Shown piece after piece: positions 60,111 to 64,000 of a DNA stretch of 64,000 nt. Position 1 is the first letter of the stretch, and each line of letters opens with the position of its first letter. The position numbers and the translations under genes were made by a program. This DNA comes from Symbiodinium sp. CCMP2592. Lineage: Eukaryota; Sar; Dinophyceae; Suessiales; Symbiodiniaceae. Where the stretch lies: contig CAJNDT010000987.1 in NCBI GenBank assembly GCA_905221615.1, forward strand, positions 40,097-104,096, written 5' to 3'. The notes under the pieces were generated by a model that was not told the DNA's origin, did not search any database, and saw only the letters and a program-made list of their open reading frames with translations.

Positions 60111-61799
60111 ATGATGAGTGCTATGGATAGTCGGGAGACCCTGACCGCCGAGACCCTTGTTGATGCCCCCCAAGAGGCTGAAGCGCCCGCCGCAGCTCCA
60201 TCGCCGATAGCGACCGCCAGTGCAGCTCCATCGCCGATGACCTCCGAGTCCGAAGCCCGAGCAATCACGAACTATGCTTCACACTACAGGAGAGATCCGA
60301 AAGATGTTAGCATCGAGATGGTTCGGGCTTCCGCCGAAGGGGCTACGCACTGGGCGACTGTAGGTCTGGACTTGACCGCTCGCTCTCCCTTGGGCCAAAG
60401 TATGAACCGTGCCCTAAAGCACAAGCCGGACGTGAAAGCCATGTACGGCCTCATGCTAGACCAGTTTAAGGGGGAGTTCAGAAGAGCCTGGGCTGTTCAA
60501 AAGGACTTCGAGTTCGTTCGTACGGTGAAAACCACGGAGAACAGCTTCAGGAAGAAGCGGGAGGATTTGGGAACCTACAAGACCGAGCTTCAAATCACCC
60601 AGCTGCTTGGGGGCACCGATCAACCAGCCGCCGTTGAGCAAACCCAGAACTATATCAAGATGTGCACCAGAGAAGACCTCAAGGACCATAAAAAAAACCC
60701 AGTAATCTCCGTTATTCATGGTAAGCTCCCAACAAAACCCCGAGTCTAGCCCAATAAAAGTCCCAAATCCGAGATTATGGGTTTTCTCCCGCCCACTAAA
60801 CCCCTTAAGCCCTTAAACCCCTAAACCCCTAAAGGCCCTAAACCCCGAAACCCTATAGCCTACCACACCCCTATGCAGGAGTACTGTGTGTGCTTCAACT
60901 CGTGGCTGAAAGTTGACACCTACTTGTGGGTGGAGCACCTGATCAGCACCAGCAACCACCAGGAGTGGCGATCCACGGTCTCCGTGGAGTGCACGGAAAC
61001 GATCCCAGGGTCGTGGGCCGAGAAGGTCGAGATCTCCAAGGCTATCCGCTGCTTTGCCGTGGAAAACAACGCCAGACTGGTGGACGTCAAAGAGGATGAT
61101 GTCAGGAACTCCGAGCTCGGAGTGGCCGGGTATGCCGCTCTGTTTGACAAAACACCGGCGGCAGCGCCGAAAGCGGGAGGGGACGGTAGCAATGCCAGAG
61201 GAGGCAAGGGTAAGAGGACCACGCCGGTGGAGGATGCCGGTGCTGGTTTGGCGGACGGGGAGCCTGCAGCAGGGACGAATGGTGGGGAGGAGCCCAAGGC
61301 CAAGAAGGCACGCAACGGAGCCAACGTTCTTTCCTCGAAGAAGGAAAAGGAAGTGAAAGAGCTCCTGGCACAGGAGCAAAGCTCGGACAATACCATGTCC
61401 GTGCTGACGGTGCAAATGGGCAAGGGCGACGCCTCTTCATGGGCTTGGGCAAGTGGGTTCGTGAAGAACTACAAGGATTGCCGGATGCAGGTGCTCCAGC
61501 TCTACGCCGATAATCCCTTCTTCCAATCCATGAAAGTGGCCGTGCTTTCCTCTAAGGAGCTGCAGAAAGTCAAGAAGGATTACAAGGATCTATATGTCCC
61601 GAAGTTGTGCGATTTCGTGAGCATGCTAGGCCCTAAAATCCTTGCTATGGCAGAGGCTAGTGCCCAAATCCAGTTGATGGCTGAAGCCAAGCAGAATGCT
61701 TCCGAGTCAGCCAAAGCTACCCCTGGACCCAAATCTAAGGCTAAGTCCAACAAGGGCCCCAAACGAGCGGCCTCGCAGGCAAGCCTTGCTTCCGCTTAG
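60111..61799 (+). CDS. Unknown 509-aa protein, two exons
   Basis: ATG 60111 lies 8 nt after the acceptor-like TTTTTGCTGTGCCAG, a plausible trans-splice site. Exon 1 (60111-60720) ends CATG|GTAAGC. Exon 2 (60880-61799) follows CTATGCAGG. Because a G is repeated at both borders, the joint H-E-Y is unambiguous in protein, and the total is 1,530 nt. The N-terminus is Ala/Pro-rich. The conserved-looking core contains HYRRDPKDVSIEMVRASAEG, MYGLMLDQFKGEFRRAW, YCVCFNSWLKVDTYLWVEHL and WAEKVEISKAIRCF. A Gly/Lys linker (KKARNGANVLSSKKEKEVKE) and a basic Lys/Ala/Pro tail follow. No known domain is recognised. Basic ends suggest nucleic-acid binding, which is inference. Confidence 0.7.
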
Positions 61800-61884
61800 A
61801 AGGCCCACGCCTTGGGTTTTCGATTCAAATCTTCAAGTTTCGAGCTTGCCGGGTAGTGCCACAAGCGGAACATGTGGATCGCGG

Positions 61885-62075
61885 GCTCAAGTTTGGGATA
61901 AGTTGTTCTTTTTTAGGGCTCGGGTTTAGGATAAGTTCGTGTTTAGGGCCTGGGTTCGGGGATTAGGATAAGCTCTTGGGCTCGAGGGTTAGGGCTCACC
62001 GTCCGGAATGGGATAAGCTGTTTTTTTTTAGGGCTCACGGTCCTGGGTTGGGATAAGCTACTGTATTTTAGGGCA
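61885..62075. repeat. Imperfect tandem repeat, about 45 bp
   Basis: Four to five units built on TTTAGGGCTC...GGGTTNGGATAAGCT, downstream of the 60.1-61.8 kb gene. A derived form of the TTTAGGG repeat is possible. Confidence 0.65.
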
Positions 62076-62608
62076 TAAGTTCGGGTCGTTTCACGCTTAA
62101 CGCCTTGTGGTCAAAGGTTCCCTTCTAGTCTAGGGGTTTCCAATTAAGCCTAGTTTATTGCAACTGATCCCATGTGCTGCTTGTGTGGCTTGGGTCTCGT
62201 GTACAGTGTCGTCTCACACAAAACAGCTTGTGCTGAGCTTCTTGGAGCAACGAGCAGCAAAGGTGCGGGGAAATACGCCTCGAAAGTTTAGCTGCCGATG
62301 CAACAACATGATCGCTTCGAGTTTGGGCCATGCAGACGCCTAGAGGATTGCTTCGAGTTTGGCTCACGTACGAGCGACCCGTGTATGTATGTGTGATAGA
62401 AACATATGCATGGTAAAGGTATTCCTTTGCATGGAATCTAGTCGTATGCTCCTTTATATAATCACAGGATCTAGACTTCTGTACATACTGTCTGCACACT
62501 GTGTGTACTTTTCGCTAGGGCCAGGCCAATCACTTACTGCTGCAGCTCGTTTATTCTTGTATCTACGTAAGTGAGACCGACCATAGACCATGATGGCATG
62601 TGTGTCGC
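62076..62608. other. Spacer
   Basis: No gene supported. Frames on both strands overlap without domains. Confidence 0.45.
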
Positions 62609-64000
62609 ATGAGCTTCAAACGTGCTCGTGCTGCAGAGCAAAGCAGGGGTTCCAGTTTTGCCGTGCCCGATGCATTTCAGGACCCCTTGGTTGATGAAGG
62701 TTCGAATTCCGAGGCTGCTCAGAAATTCCGACGTCTGCTGATTGAAAAATATTTGGATGGGTCTGCCACGGCAACGGATACCTGCCAGCTTGCTTACTGG
62801 CACAACGAATCAGGAGGCGAAGGTGCTGAGGATCTGGCTTTGAACCCTCGGACTGCTACACGCCATGCAGCTGAACATTTGAGGTTGGGGCCTTTAGCAA
62901 TAAGTGCTGTATTTCTGCAAAACTTGATTGTATGGGTGCCCCAATAAAATGCTAGCCTAAACCCTCGACCCATCATTACACCATTGAGTTCCCAATTTGG
63001 CTCTCGTACTCTGCCCCAGGTGTCATTTGGCTAAAGAGTTCCCGGAACCTGATGTGGAGATGGTTTCTGTTCCGATGTATTTGAAGAAAGCCGTGGGGAG
63101 GACCATCGTGCAGCACCCCACACGTGTCGCTTCGATCATGATACGCAATGAACTAAAAGGTCTGGGTATCCTTGGGTCTGACGCTGAGCTGTCTTCCGCT
63201 GCTGTGCAAGACTTTCTAAAATCCGACGAAGAATTAGGGGATCTGTACGAACGCCATTGCATCACAATCGAAGCCCTTCGCCAGGGTTTCAAACGAGAAC
63301 ACATTGTGCCGCTGTCCGTGTACTTTGACGGAGTCCAGTATTCCAAGAATGAGAATTTTTTGGGATTCTATATCACCAATCTACGTACAAAAAAGCAAAG
63401 GTTGGTTTGGCTGCTGAGTACCTCGACAGCAGGCAGAAACCTGTACGTGTTATTTAGGTAAGTTAAGTATGCTTGTATGTTGTGCATGCATGTTTAGTAT
63501 GTATATGTATATCCATGTCTAGGTTTTTGTACGTGTCTGGGTCATATGTAGGTAGAATAGGTGTAGGTTAGGTGCATGTGCATGCGAATGTTTATGTACT
63601 AGATGTATGTACGTGTAGGTAGATTGGATGGATATATATACATATAAATAGATGTACGGTGTGTATGTGTGTGTATATATATATATATATATTGTGAGAA
63701 CGAGCAAAGCAGGATTATCGGAGCTTTGTGGCTGTGGCTGCCGTGGCTGGTGTTCCGTGTTTCCACTGTTGGATTCATTCAGGCGAGATTTGACTGAAAA
63801 GCATGCCGACTTGAGATTAGCGGTCATAGACTTCAAAGCTGATTGGGCTGCACTGGTCGAGATAGCTGCTTTGAGAACATGGTCACACAACTTGCACGCC
63901 TGCCCTTGTTGTTTGGCCAAAAAAAGCGAGATGGACAACCTCGACGGCTTCAGTGCAACAACGTCTGCATTCACGCCGTTCGATAAGGACCAGTACGAAG
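62609..64000 (+). CDS. Transposase-like protein of a dinoflagellate-expanded family, 3' truncated by the window
   Basis: Three exons join in perfect phase. 62609-62883 (MSFKRARAAEQSRGSS to AAEHLR) ends AG|GTTGGG. 63020-63457 (CHLAKEFPEPDVEMV to LYVLFR) follows CCCCAG|G and ends AG|GTAAGT. 63783 onward follows CATTCAG|G (RDLTEKHADLRLAVIDFKAD) and is open to the window end. Each junction recreates an Arg codon from AG|G, the typical dinoflagellate pattern. HIVPLSVYFDGVQYSKNENF and LAVIDFKADWAALVE followed by ACPCCLAKK resemble, from memory, a recurring dinoflagellate protein type with a transposase-like Asp-Gly strand and a CxCC zinc site. The catalytic assignment is tentative. It may be a domesticated or mobile DNA-transposon gene. 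Confidence 0.6.
63625..63695. repeat. TA/TATG microsatellite in intron 2 of the last gene
   Basis: (TA)n and GTATGTGTGTG simple sequence between exons 2 and 3. Confidence 0.9.

Overview
This is nuclear DNA of a dinoflagellate, most probably a Symbiodiniaceae-like alga. Four things support this. Copies of the telomere-type heptamer CCCTAAA/TTTAGGG are scattered everywhere. Short exons are separated by introns that often start with GC or GT and end in AG followed by an exonic G. Very large intact retroelements are present. The host genes form one-strand blocks with no bacterial-type operons, ribosome-binding sites or TATA boxes. No tRNA gene, intact rRNA gene, CRISPR array or origin was recognised.

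Left block (1-33.1 kb), host genes on the minus strand. Reading leftward from 33.1 kb: a J-domain (DnaJ-type) gene whose first three exons I could join codon by codon (33078-33022, 24820-24780, 24459-24424); several isolated exon-like islands; a membrane-anchored ADP-ribosyltransferase gene (19563-16637) that probably carries two PARP catalytic modules; more exon islands; a small multi-pass membrane protein (7038-6397); and a candidate multi-exon gene (5199 to at least 2472). The spacers are full of CCCTAAA repeats, inverted-repeat (fold-back/MITE-like) elements, microsatellites and a decayed fragment of the 5' end of 18S rRNA (4896-4740).

A full-length 7.5-kb non-LTR retrotransposon (24982-32475, minus strand) sits in intron 1 of the J-domain gene, bounded by a perfect 17-bp target-site duplication. 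Its ORF1 (hydrophobic N-terminus, OTU-type protease domain, zinc fingers) and ORF2 (AP-like endonuclease plus reverse transcriptase) share one frame. They are separated by a single TGA, followed 20 codons later by a perfect 2A (ribosome-skipping) motif directly before the endonuclease. This is the most striking feature of the window.

Middle (33.1-36.4 kb): a divergent strand-switch region with CCCTAAA-type repeats and no gene I can recognise. It is a candidate initiation zone for both gene blocks.

Right block (36.4-64 kb), all on the plus strand: an uninterrupted 3,632-aa Copia-type polyprotein (two CCCH fingers, protease, integrase, reverse transcriptase, RNase H and about 750 extra C-terminal residues); a second long ORF of 1,703 aa with a CCHC knuckle and an apparently truncated KptA/Tpt1-like end; then intron-containing host genes of mostly unknown function (53.2-54.7, 55.2-55.7, 56.0-57.7, 60.1-61.8 kb) and, running off the end, a transposase-like gene (62.6-64 kb). 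Most exon models are inferred by eye from frames and splice motifs; no transcript evidence was available.
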